Below, in pieces: positions 1 to 8,030 of a DNA stretch of 64,000 nucleotides. Below the pieces are notes generated by a model. That model saw only the letters and a program-made list of their open reading frames with translations. It did not search any database and had not been told where the DNA came from. Position 1 is the first letter of the stretch, and every line of letters starts with the position of its first letter. The stretch is from DASUPK01 sp963782345 (GTDB lineage: Bacteria > Actinomycetota > Thermoleophilia > Solirubrobacterales > 70-9): NCBI GenBank assembly GCA_963782345.1, contig CAWAJF010000005.1, positions 62,001 to 126,000 on the forward strand, written 5' to 3'. Both the position numbers and the translations under genes were made by a program.

Positions 1-1483
1 GCCGGCAGCGGGAGGCGCCCCGGCAGGTGGCCTTGCCGGCCACCAGGGCGGCGCCGCCCGGCCGCAGGCTGGGGTGCCAGCGGAAGTGCACGCCCGCGCC
101 GCCCTTGGCGACTCCCCTCCCGGCCAGCTCGGCGCTCTGCGATCCGGCGTCACCGGCGATCCGCAGACGGGCCGAGCTCGTGCCCCGGGAGTCAGGCGCG
201 AACCGGACCCGGACGGCGCAGTGCCCACCCGCCGGCAGGGTGACGTCGGTGCAGTCGTCGGCGGCCAGCCGGAACTGGTCCGAGTCGGCGCCGATGATGG
301 AGGCGCCGCTCAGCCGCATCGGGGTGGTGCCCTCATTGGTGAGCGCGAAGGTCTGCGGCCGGCTGCTGGTGCCGACGGTCCGGCGGCCGAAGTCGTGGCT
401 CTCCGGGGTGAGCGAGGCATGCGGATCGAGGCCGACGCCGGTGAGGTTCACCTGGGCACCGCCGTCCTGGTCCCCGAAGAAGCTCAGCTGGGCGACCTTC
501 GGCCCGGCGCTGTCGGGCTGGAAGCGGACCTGCGCGGTGCAGTTGGCCGCCGGATCGAGCGGGATGCCGGTGCAGTTCTCGTGCAGCAGCTTGAAGCTGC
601 CCACGTCGCCGCCGGAGACCACTGCGACGAAGAACCCGCCCGGCAGGTCACCGCTGTTGGTCAGGGTGATCGTCCGGGTGTCGCCCGCCTGCCCGGCAGT
701 GGCGGAGCCGAAGTCGACGCGGTTCGGCGATCCGGTGACGATCGCCTGCCCGCCCCGCCCGCTGAGGTCGGCGGTGAAGGAGGCGCCGTTGGTCCAGGCG
801 CGCACCTGGGCCGTCAAGGGAACGGTGTCGCCGGGCCCGAACCAGACCTGCACGCTGCAGGTGTCGTTGGGCTGGAGCATGCCGCCGAAGCAGTCGACGA
901 AGCCGGTCCAGAAGGCGCCCGAGCCGGGACCCGTGATGTCCACGGAGTTGACTTGGACGGCCGCGTCGCCGGTGTTCCGCAGCGTCAAGGTCGCCTGGGT
1001 GGCACCGCTATTGACGAGCTGCAGGCCGAAGTCGTAGCTCGAGGGCTCGAAGCTGAGCTCGGGTGCGGCCCCAGTGCCGGTCAGGTCGACCGTCTGGTCG
1101 CCGCGCGGGTCGTCCGAGGAGAGGTGCAGGGTGGCCTCCCGGTCGCCCACGCCTCCGGGCCAGAAGCCGACGTCGATCCCACAACCCTTGCCCGGATCGA
1201 GCTGCCCGCCGCAGTTGCCGTTGAGGTTGAAGTCGGAGGGATCGGCCCCGTCGACGTAGACGTTGCTGATCGAGACCGGGGTGTCGCCGGTGTTCTTGGC
1301 CGTCACCTGCTGGTGGTCGCCCGGGTTGCCGACGGTGGTGGCGGGGAAGTCGAGCTGCGCCGGAGACACGGTGAGCTCGGTGGCGGCCTCGGCAGCGGCG
1401 GGTGCGCCCGCGAGGGCAAGCGCCGCGCTCAGCGCGGCTGCAGCGAGAGCGGGGCGGAGCATTCGTGCGCTCGGGCGAGACAT
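1..1483 (-). CDS. Secreted choice-of-anchor D (ASPM/SPD-2/Hydin-like) repeat protein, 3' end outside window
   Basis: The frame opens at ATG 1481-1483 and runs off the left edge without a stop (494 codons visible). Residues 1-33 form a signal peptide (basic start, AALSAALALAG core, AEA cleavage site). Four Ig-like modules of about 105-110 residues follow. Each has the family pattern: a DFG or similar strand, a VG step, an LxNxG turn, then a Cys-x-x-L-x-P/A-x-x-x-C pair and VxFxP. Such modules are known from extracellular or surface-exposed adhesion-type proteins; the ligand cannot be told from sequence. The long + strand readings over this stretch are shadows. The repeat modules are clear, the exact role unknown. 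Confidence 0.85.
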   Translation of the reverse strand, partial: MSRPSARMLRPALAAAALSAALALAGAPAAAEAATELTVSPAQLDFPATTVGNPGDHQQVTAKNTGDTPVSISNVYVDGADPSDFNLNGNCGGQLDPGKGCGIDVGFWPGGVGDREATLHLSSDDPRGDQTVDLTGTGAAPELSFEPSSYDFGLQLVNSGATQATLTLRNTGDAAVQVNSVDITGPGSGAFWTGFVDCFGGMLQPNDTCSVQVWFGPGDTVPLTAQVRAWTNGASFTADLSGRGGQAIVTGSPNRVDFGSATAGQAGDTRTITLTNSGDLPGGFFVAVVSGGDVGSFKLLHENCTGIPLDPAANCTAQVRFQPDSAGPKVAQLSFFGDQDGGAQVNLTGVGLDPHASLTPESHDFGRRTVGTSSRPQTFALTNEGTTPMRLSGASIIGADSDQFRLAADDCTDVTLPAGGHCAVRVRFAPDSRGTSSARLRIAGDAGSQSAELAGRGVAKGGAGVHFRWHPSLRPGGAALVAGKATCRGASRCR

Positions 1484-1696
1484 GAACGCACCATCGGGCC
1501 GGGCATCTCCTGGCTTTACCCCCCGGGCGACTTGTCAAATATGGGCACGCCTGACTCTGGAAGATCGCTTGCAAACTCAGATGACAAGGGGGGCAACCCG
1601 GGTCTGGCGTCCGGGCATACCGGCTGGCGGAGAACATCGCGCGGGCGATGGCCCTGCTCGGGCGGCGCAGTATCTCGCCCAGCTCCGCTAGCCGAC

Positions 1697-1731
<35 letters not shown>

Positions 1732-1737
1732 CTCACG

Positions 1738-1762
1738 AAAGGCCCGGAGATCCGGGCCTTTT
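1738..1762 (+). terminator. Rho-independent terminator after tRNA-like copy A
   Basis: GGCCCGGA, loop GAT, then TCCGGGCC followed by TTTT. The AAA before and TTTT after extend the pairing, making it potentially bidirectional. The same stem recurs after copies D and F, so it belongs to the repeat unit. Confidence 0.8.
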
Positions 1763-1773
1763 CTCTGTCTCGG

Positions 1774-2045
1774 ATCAGGTCGCTGATGCCGCCGTGGTTC
1801 CGATGTGGTTCCGCTTTTTCGCAGAACTTGCCCGGGCGTCGATCCGGTCGGTCTTCGCGGCCAGCGGCGCCAGCCCCTTCACCTTCTGAGTCGGCGATCT
1901 CGACCGACCAGCGGGCCTGCTCGAGGGTGTCGTGGACGATCCTGGCGCCGGTCATCGACTCGATCACCGCGCAGACGGGCTGGCGATGGGTCTCTGAGAT
2001 CCGGTGGTCGAGGCGCTTTCGGTTGAGATCCAATCCGGCGTGCAA
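1774..2045 (-). pseudogene. IS110-family transposase, truncated and frameshifted remnant
   Basis: Reading from TTG 2045 the peptide begins HAGLDLNRKRLDHR and continues AVIESMTGARIVHDTLE, the RuvC-like DEDD N-terminus of IS110 transposases (the first Asp is in GLDL, the Glu in IES). Near 1888-1892 the frame slips by one base; the next frame reads KVKGLAPLAAKTDRIDAR, the conserved TDxxDAR block, then stops at 1774. The rest of the enzyme, including the C-terminal transposase_20 domain, is gone. AAGGAGG lies upstream of the TTG. No IS ends were found, as expected of IS110, which lacks long terminal repeats. Confidence 0.75.
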
Positions 2046-2263
2046 CGTGTGGGCGGGCCTCCTTGGTGCTCGTGATCGGTGGACGCTGAGAGCGTGTCAC
2101 CGGGAGACCCTTCTTCATCGCGGTCCAAAGCGGCGATCTGGAGTCCGGGCGCGCCTAGGTAGTTACCCCGGAGACCGGACCGGTGCTGAGGGACGATGGC
2201 GGGAGCCGCGTGGCACGCAACCCTGCTTCCAATCGGCAGAACACCCAGAGAGGGGGAGTTGAC

Positions 2264-2773
2264 ATGGGCAAGCTCCGCGATCGCTTCACTTTCGCCAACG
2301 TGGTCTCGGTGCTCTCTTTGATCTTCGCGCTCGGCCTGGGCACCGCCTGGGCTGCCAAGGGGCTCCCGAAGAACCAGGTCCGCTCGTGGAACATCGCCAA
2401 GGGCCAGGTGAAGACGCCGGACCTGGGCAAGGGCGCCGTCACGTCCTTCAAGGTCAAGAACGGCACGCTGCTCAGCCAGGACTTCGCCCAGGGGGTGCTT
2501 CCGACCTTCGGAATCCAAAAGGTGGTGGCATTCAGCGCGAATGAGGACGTGAACGAGCAGGACGTGACCGTCAATTGCCCGCCAGGAAAGAAGGCCGTGG
2601 GAGGAGGCGGCGGCTGGGGGCTTGTCGACGCCTCCTCCCCGTACGCCATCGCCCTCGAGTGGAGCGAGCCCACCAACGCGCTCGACGGGTGGACGGTCAA
2701 AGCGAGGCGGACTCGTGGCGTCGGTTCGTGGGCGCTGCGCGCAGAAGCGGTGTGTATGAACGTGAGTTCCTGA
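2264..2773 (+). CDS. Small secreted or membrane-anchored protein, Thermoleophilia type
   Basis: 169 residues. ATG 2264 is preceded by AGAGGGGGAG. Residues 9-31 form an uncleaved anchor or signal (VVSVLSLIFALGLGTAWA). Next comes a short repeat-like region with the KNGTLLSQDF motif common in secreted proteins of this bacterial group, then a C-terminal beta-rich domain with two Cys (in VNCPPG and AVCMN) that could pair outside the cell. An upstream in-frame start at 2183 would add 27 polar residues before the anchor and has no ribosome binding site. Function unknown. Confidence 0.75.
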   Translation: MGKLRDRFTFANVVSVLSLIFALGLGTAWAAKGLPKNQVRSWNIAKGQVKTPDLGKGAVTSFKVKNGTLLSQDFAQGVLPTFGIQKVVAFSANEDVNEQDVTVNCPPGKKAVGGGGGWGLVDASSPYAIALEWSEPTNALDGWTVKARRTRGVGSWALRAEAVCMNVSS

Positions 2774-2986
2774 GCGAAGCGGCGTGGGCGGCAGCAACAA
2801 GCCGCTCACCAGTTCGTAAAGCTGCTCCTTTCTCTTTGAAGACCACCGAATTGTCAACGGGGTGATCGCCCCGCCGCTGTAGGTGCCCTCGTCGCGGTAC
2901 TCCCAGCTGGCTCGTGAGTCGGGCTGTCGTCCGTTTGCTGCAGCACCGGGTGCGACGAGGCTCGACCACTGGGCGGGGGGCGACCC

Positions 2987-3799
2987 CTAGTGGTGGTGCT
3001 CGTGGCCGTCGTACTGACGGACCGTTTGCCAGGACTGCCAAGTGATCCGCAGGATGATCAGGGTGATACCGAGCCCGATCAAGGGGTCGAGGATCTGGGC
3101 GCCGAGGGCGACGGCGACGGCGCTCACGATCACTGCGAGGCTCACGTAGGCATCGGCGCGAGCGTGGTTGCCATCGGCGACCAGGGCCGGGCTGTTGAGC
3201 CTCTCGCCAGCGCGGGTGCGGATCTGAGCCGCGATCCGGTTGCCCACGTAGCCGATTCCCCCGGCGGCGGCGAGGGCCCAGAGATGGCTGACGCCGTGAG
3301 GATTGATTAGCCGATCTATCGCCTCATACCCGGCGACGGCCGCACTGGCCGCGATCGCGAAGACGACGGCGAGCCCGGCCCAGCGCTCGACGCGGACGCT
3401 TCGCAGGGCGAATGCGGCGGCCAAGGGAAACGCCGTCGCGGCGTCGCCGAAGTTGTGGATCAGATCGGCTAGTAGGGCGACGCTGGAGGTGAGCGCAAAG
3501 ATCACGGTCTGGGCCGCGGCTGCTAGCCCGAGGACGAGCAGAGAGAGGGCGACAGCCTTGATCCCGGCACGCGAGCGCTTGATGGTTGGATCGATCAGGC
3601 CGTGGGTGTGGCCATGTCCTTCGCCGTGGTGATGGTGATGGGCCGCCTCGGGCTCATGGGTGTGCGGCCCGGTATGCGGATGCGAGTGGGTCAGGCCGCT
3701 GCTATGCCGGTGCAGGTCGCCGCGGAGCGGCTCATACGCGAGGCCTCCGTTCACGGTCAGAAGACTAAGGCGGGACGGATCCGAGTCCGTCGCAAACAC
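2987..3799 (-). CDS. Cation diffusion facilitator (CDF) metal transporter with His-rich N-terminus
   Basis: Probable proton-coupled Zn/Co/Fe efflux protein of the cytoplasmic membrane. Residues about 30-67 are a His-rich metal-binding tail (HSHPHTGPHTH, HHHHH, GHGHTHG). Six hydrophobic segments follow. The signature LADLIHNFGDAATA in TM2 carries the HxxxD metal site, and HARADAY in TM5 supplies the second. Length without the tail is short, because the usual cytoplasmic domain after TM6 is only about 20 residues plus a terminal HEHHH. The GTG at 3799 lies inside the antisense of the integrase remnant and has no ribosome binding site; GTG 3754 is an alternative. The gene end is certain, the start is not. 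Confidence 0.85.
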   Translation of the reverse strand: MFATDSDPSRLSLLTVNGGLAYEPLRGDLHRHSSGLTHSHPHTGPHTHEPEAAHHHHHGEGHGHTHGLIDPTIKRSRAGIKAVALSLLVLGLAAAAQTVIFALTSSVALLADLIHNFGDAATAFPLAAAFALRSVRVERWAGLAVVFAIAASAAVAGYEAIDRLINPHGVSHLWALAAAGGIGYVGNRIAAQIRTRAGERLNSPALVADGNHARADAYVSLAVIVSAVAVALGAQILDPLIGLGITLIILRITWQSWQTVRQYDGHEHHH

Positions 3800-4030
3800 C
3801 CGCCAGCACTTCGGAACGCCAAATCGAAACGGTCGTCACGCTCGGTGCCGTTGGCTGACCGGGTCGCCGGCGAGCTGGAGCGGCACTTCCAGCCGCGTCA
3901 GGAGTACCCCTGCGGACCATCCAGGAAGTGGCTGGGACACAAGGATGCAAAGACGACGGAGATCTACGCCGACTACATCTGCCCCTTGGGTGTGGACCAC
4001 GATGCCGGACTTGCCGCGATTCTGTGCGCG
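3755..4030 (+). pseudogene. Tyrosine recombinase (phage-type integrase) remnant
   Basis: The frame reads GRIRVRRK, then KSKRSSRSVPLADRVAGEL (the loop before the catalytic core), skips directly to RKWLGHKDAKTTEIYADY (the final GH-x-n-Y block with the nucleophilic Tyr), and fades by LAAIL. The central section with the catalytic Arg and HxxR is deleted and there is no N-terminal domain. It lies between tRNA-like copies A and B, as expected for a decayed element that used a tRNA 3' end as attachment site; that link is inference. Confidence 0.75.
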
Positions 4031-4117
4031 GGAACCCGATGTCCGACCCGGAGGCGCCCTGCTCCAGCGCGATCGCTCCCAAAGCCTAAGCTGCGCCTTT
4101 AAGGGTATGGCGCCCCC

Positions 4118-4968
4118 ATGGGTGCGAAACAAGGCGCGGTCGGGAGGACGGCGCGCCGGGTTGGAAGGAGCGGGCGATCGGCGGCGCGAAGCGGCTGGGC
4201 GAAGCGGCTGGGGCGGCTGGGGATCGCGGCCAAGGGATCGATCTACCTGCTCGTCGCCGCGATCGCGATCGGTGTGGCCGCGGGCGAGCGCAGCGATCCC
4301 AAGGCCCAGAGCGGGGCGCTGGCGACCCTGGCGGGCGGCGCGGTCGGCAAGGCCATGCTGATCGTGCTTGCTGTCGGCCTGGCCGGGTACGCCTTCTGGC
4401 GGCTGAGCGTCGCCGTGCTCGGTACGCCGGGGCCCGACGAGACGATCGAGCCCGCCGAGCGGATCGGCTCGCTGGCGTTGGCGCTGATCTACGGCAGCCT
4501 CTGCGCGTACGCGATCGGAATCGCCGCCGGCTCGGGCACCCCCAATGGGACCTCGGCCGGCCCCGACGAGGCGACCAGGACCCTGATGGACCGGTCGCTC
4601 GGCACGGTGCTGGTGCTCGCAGTCGGTGCGCTGCTCGCCGGCCTCGCCCTCTTCGAGGGGTACAAGGCCGCGAGCCGCAGCTTCATGGACGAGCTGCGAA
4701 CGAGTCAGATGAGCGCTGACCAGAAGCGCCTCGCCACCGCGCTGGGATTGCCGGGCACGCGGCGCGCGCCGTGGCCTCCGCGCTGGTGGCCGCCTTCGTC
4801 ATCAAGGCGGCAGTCGAGCACGACCCGAGCGAGGCGATCGGGCTCGACGGGGCGCTGGAGAAGCTCGCCGCCCAGGACGCGGGGCCCCTCCTGCTCGCCA
4901 TCGTGGCGGCGGGCCTGGCGACATATGGGCTCTACCTGATCATCGAGGCGCGCTTCCGCCGTGTCTGA
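4118..4968 (+). CDS. DUF1206 family membrane protein, interrupted by a -1 frameshift
   Basis: The first frame (from ATG 4118) gives a basic N-terminus, then hydrophobic pairs such as AAKGSIYLLVAAIAIGVAA and MLIVLAVGLAGYAFW. After RLATALG it should read IAGHAARAV but instead runs into Pro/Arg-rich nonsense. The correct continuation is one base over (GHAARAVASALVAAFVIKA to YLIIEARFRRV, stop at 4968). One G restored in the run 4744-4746 joins them into about 283 residues, with the internally repeated TM pairs of DUF1206. Function of the family is unknown. It may be a real pseudogene or a homopolymer sequencing error. Confidence 0.75.
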
Positions 4969-4999
4969 CCCCGAGCACATGGCCCGCGCGCACCATCCT

Positions 5000-5034
5000 C
5001 AAGGTCGCGGGTTCGAATCCCGCCTTGTCGGCTA
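5000..5034 (+). repeat. tRNA 3'-end-like fragment, copy B (divergent)
   Basis: CAAGGTCGCGGGTTCGAATCCCGC matches the variable loop and T-arm of the other copies, but the acceptor part (CTTGTCGGCTA) differs from their CCCCGCTA, so it derives from another tRNA. There is no 5' half: the DUF1206 stop lies just upstream. The final CTA is also the stop codon of the convergent heliorhodopsin gene. Could be an attachment-site scar. Confidence 0.6.
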
Positions 5035-5806
5035 GCCCGCCAGAGCCCCTGCGTAGACCTGCCAGGCGAGCGCCGACTTCGCGGTCAGGCTGAGCACGAT
5101 GTAGACCTTCTCGCCGTACATGTAGTCGCGCCATGCGCCAACCCGCCGGTATTGGAGTGCCATGTTGACGGGGAAGAGCGCGAACAGGACCAGCAGCGAG
5201 AAGAAGATCCCGAAGACGAAATCCGGCACGTCGGCCTGTTGGTCGGCGCGGATCAGCTGGTAGGTGATCACCACCCATGGGACGGCGCCGAGCATCGACC
5301 CAAACCAGAACGGCCGCCAGTCGGCGTCGCGCCCCGGGCTCTGGGTGCGCTCCATCTCGAGGCCGAGGAGGATCATCCCCGTGTTGACGCCGAATAGCGC
5401 GATCAACGCAGTCAGCTCCAAGACTCCGCAGAGCATCGCGATCAGCACGACCATCAGCGAGGCGCTCAGCGAGTATTCGATCCAGCGTGCGTAGTTGACC
5501 GAGCGTGCCAGGTTGCGCTCATACCATCCTCGCAGCGGCCCGCCGACCAGCAGGTGGTCGATTGCCGCCAGGTACAGGAACGCCGCGGTTGCGGTCGCGA
5601 ACGAAAGCTCGAAGAAGAGGGTCCCCTCTGATCAGTTCGGCTGCCCCCGGCGGGCCGTTGATCCAGCTCCCGTAGACGGGCAGCGAGGCGTCGGAGGCGA
5701 TCAGCAGCAGCACCGTCGCCTGCACGGCCTGGATCAGTCCGACGCCCAGGTTCCAGCGACGGAGATTCCCGGCCCGGCCGGGATCGATGCCCTGCCCATC
5801 CGTCAT
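5032..5806 (-). CDS. Heliorhodopsin, interrupted by a +1 frameshift in a C run
   Basis: Retinal-binding seven-helix membrane protein with inverted topology; family members are light sensors or regulators rather than pumps. ATG 5806 opens MTDGQGIDPGRAGNLRRWNL (helix A, GLIQAVQATVLLLIAS). At 5623-5626 (CCCC on +) the frame slips. Dropping one C gives an uninterrupted 257-residue protein, the normal length. Seen residues: His84 in AAIDHLLVG, Glu110 in RWIEYSLSAS (counterion position), WRDYMYGEKVYIV, and Lys243 in SLTAKSALAWQV (Schiff-base lysine). The helix A position that is His23 in the type protein is Gln here (IQAVQ). The neighbour across the divergent promoter is a redox fusion protein. Identification is strong; whether the gene is intact in the organism is open. 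Confidence 0.87.
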
Positions 5807-5967
5807 CGCCCTGATTATCCCGATCGCTCCGGGCCCGATTCGTTTCGTGGTCCGATTCGTGGGCGGTCCGATAGCCGCTCCATTCCATGCAAGGGACACT
5901 TTCGAGCGCGCCCGTTCAGGCGCCCCCCTTACCCAAACGAGATGGGTTGGGGGGTCCCAGGCACCGA

Positions 5968-5985
5968 GGTACCAGCCGTGGTACC
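5968..5985 (+). repeat. GGTACC dyad (5' module of the dispersed repeat), copy I
   Basis: GGTACC-AGCCGT-GGTACC, identical to the dyad that opens repeat copy G. Here it stands alone, about 50 bp before the start of the response-regulator/reductase gene and inside the divergent promoter region shared with heliorhodopsin. It could be a solo repeat fragment or a protein-binding site. Confidence 0.6.
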
Positions 5986-6035
5986 GGCGCTCGTTGGTCC
6001 TCGTCCACCGGGCAGGTGAGGCGGCACTAGAGTGC

Positions 6036-7751
6036 ATGCATATGTCGGAACCCGTGCTTGTCGCCGTTGAGGACGATGCGGACGCACTGCGGGATATCGA
6101 GCGAGAGCTGCGTGACCGATACGCGCGCCACTACCGGGTCGTGTGCGTGCGATCGGCGGACTTGCGCGCCCGCCTCGCTGGCTTCGCTGCTGCCGGCGAC
6201 GAAGTCGCCCTGGTTCTCGTCGCGCAGTGGCTCTCCGGGGCGACCACGCGCGAGCTCTTGGATGAGGCCCGACACCTGCATCCGCAAGCAAAGCGCGGGC
6301 TGCTGCTCGGGTGGGGTGACTGGGGGGACCCAGCGACGGGCGAGGCGATCTTCGATTCGATCGCCCACGGCCGCATCGACCACTACGTGGTCCGGCCATC
6401 ACAGTCACCGGACGAGCTCTTTCACCAGGCGATCTCGAGCATGCTCCTCGAGTGGGCAGAGGCGCAGCAGACTTCGCCGAACACGATCTATGTAGTCGGC
6501 GAGTCATGGTCTGGCAGGGCATTCGAGCTGAGAGAGCTGCTCGGACGCTGCGCGATCCCGCACTCGTTCTGTCTGGCCGACTCGAACGACGGGCGCGCGC
6601 TCGCCGCCAAGGCGGAGGAGGGGGCGGAGCTCCCAATCGTCGTCTTTCCGGACGGGACGGTCTTGACGAACCCCAGCAACGTCGAGATGGCGAAGGCGTC
6701 GGGCTCGCCGGTGAACCCAGAGCAGATGGATTTCGACATCGTGATCGTCGGGGCCGGGCCGGCTGGTCTGTCGGCGGCCGTGTATGGCGCGTCGGAAGGA
6801 CTCGGCACTCTGGTCGTCGACGAGGGCGGGCTCGGGGGTCAGGCGACCTCCAGCTCGCTGATTCGGAACTACCTCGGCTTCCCTCGAGGGGTCAGCGGTC
6901 GCCGGCTGGCTCAGCAGGCATACGAGCAGGCGTGGGTCTTCGGGGCCCAGTTCGTGTTCATGCAGAGAGTGACCGACCTGCGACGCGATCACGACGGGCT
7001 CTGCGTCACCCTCTCTGACTTCGGCCGCATGCGGGCGCGGGCGGTGCTCCTGGCGACGGGTGCAAGCTACCGCCGACTCGGCGTCCCGGCGCTCGAGGCG
7101 CTGAACGGTGCGGGCGTGTTCTACGGTGGTGCGGCTTCCGCGGCGCCCGCCATGGTCGGTCGTGACGTCTACGTTCTCGGGGGCGCAAACTCGGCCGGCC
7201 AGGCCGCATTGCACCTCGCACGTTACGCACGACGCGTCACGCTGGTGTTGCGCGCTGATTCACTCGGTGCAGGGATGTCGGACTACCTGGTTCGCCAGGT
7301 TGAGGCGGAACCAAAGCTGCAGGTCCGACTCGGGACCGAGATCGTCGACGGTGGGGGCGACGGCTGGCTGGAACAGCTCGTACTGCGTTCCCGCCCAGAC
7401 GGAAGCGACGAGACCGTTGAGGCCGATGCCTTGTTCCTCATGATCGGAGCGCGCCCTCACACCGAGTGGCTGCCTCCGGATGTCGATAGGGATTCCGAGG
7501 GTTTCGTCTTCACGGGAACGGATCTTGGAGGCGGCCGCGATTGGCCCCTCGATCGCAGTCCGTTTCCGCTCGAGACGTCAATGCCGGGAGTCTTCGCGGC
7601 TGGCGACGTTCGACACGGCTCGGTGAAGCGTGTGGCGTCTGCAGTCGGAGAAGGATCAGTCGCCATCCAGCTCATTCACAGCTTGTTCGCGGCCGACCGG
7701 CTGCATCCGCGCGGCCGTCCGGCGGAGCCCACCGGCGTGGCCAGACGGTGA
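6036..7751 (+). CDS. Fused response regulator / thioredoxin-reductase-like flavoprotein
   Basis: 571 residues if started at ATG 6036; ATG 6042 is equally possible. Domains in order: a receiver-like domain (1-125) that keeps the EDD acidic pair but has Ala where the phosphoacceptor Asp should be (LVLVAQWLSG); a glutaredoxin-like domain (about 145-225); and an FAD/NADPH reductase domain with GAGPAGLSA, GGQATSSSLIRNYLGFP, a nucleotide site GGANSAGQAA and the terminal GVFAAGDVRHGSVKR. The CxxC redox pair of thioredoxin reductases is absent: the matching stretch is GVFYGGAASAAPAM. It therefore more likely passes electrons to another acceptor, as CxxC-less reductases of this fold do. Divergent from heliorhodopsin. 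Domain assignment is firm, partner unknown. Confidence 0.85.
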   Translation: MHMSEPVLVAVEDDADALRDIERELRDRYARHYRVVCVRSADLRARLAGFAAAGDEVALVLVAQWLSGATTRELLDEARHLHPQAKRGLLLGWGDWGDPATGEAIFDSIAHGRIDHYVVRPSQSPDELFHQAISSMLLEWAEAQQTSPNTIYVVGESWSGRAFELRELLGRCAIPHSFCLADSNDGRALAAKAEEGAELPIVVFPDGTVLTNPSNVEMAKASGSPVNPEQMDFDIVIVGAGPAGLSAAVYGASEGLGTLVVDEGGLGGQATSSSLIRNYLGFPRGVSGRRLAQQAYEQAWVFGAQFVFMQRVTDLRRDHDGLCVTLSDFGRMRARAVLLATGASYRRLGVPALEALNGAGVFYGGAASAAPAMVGRDVYVLGGANSAGQAALHLARYARRVTLVLRADSLGAGMSDYLVRQVEAEPKLQVRLGTEIVDGGGDGWLEQLVLRSRPDGSDETVEADALFLMIGARPHTEWLPPDVDRDSEGFVFTGTDLGGGRDWPLDRSPFPLETSMPGVFAAGDVRHGSVKRVASAVGEGSVAIQLIHSLFAADRLHPRGRPAEPTGVARR

Positions 7752-7760
7752 CGATCCGTT

Positions 7761-7883
<123 letters not shown>

Positions 7884-7887
7884 TCCA

Positions 7888-7918
7888 AGGAAAGCCCCGC
7901 ATATCGAGGGGTTTTCCT
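7888..7918 (+). terminator. Rho-independent terminator after copy C
   Basis: AGGAAAGCCCC, loop, GGGGTTTTCCT: an 11-base arm with one G-T pair and internal T run. It serves the reductase gene on + and could also end the MFS gene on -. Confidence 0.75.
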
Positions 7919-8030
7919 CTTGGGCCATCCCCGGCTTTAGGGGAGAACTCGCAGAAACCCGAAGGTCCCAGGCGTCGCTCAGGCAGAGAAGGTCCGTTTG
8001 GCGCCGAGCAGCATTGGCGTACGGCCCCGA

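Noticed and set aside
3755..4030. Active integrase or prophage
   Set aside because: Catalytic Arg/His region deleted and no structural phage genes.
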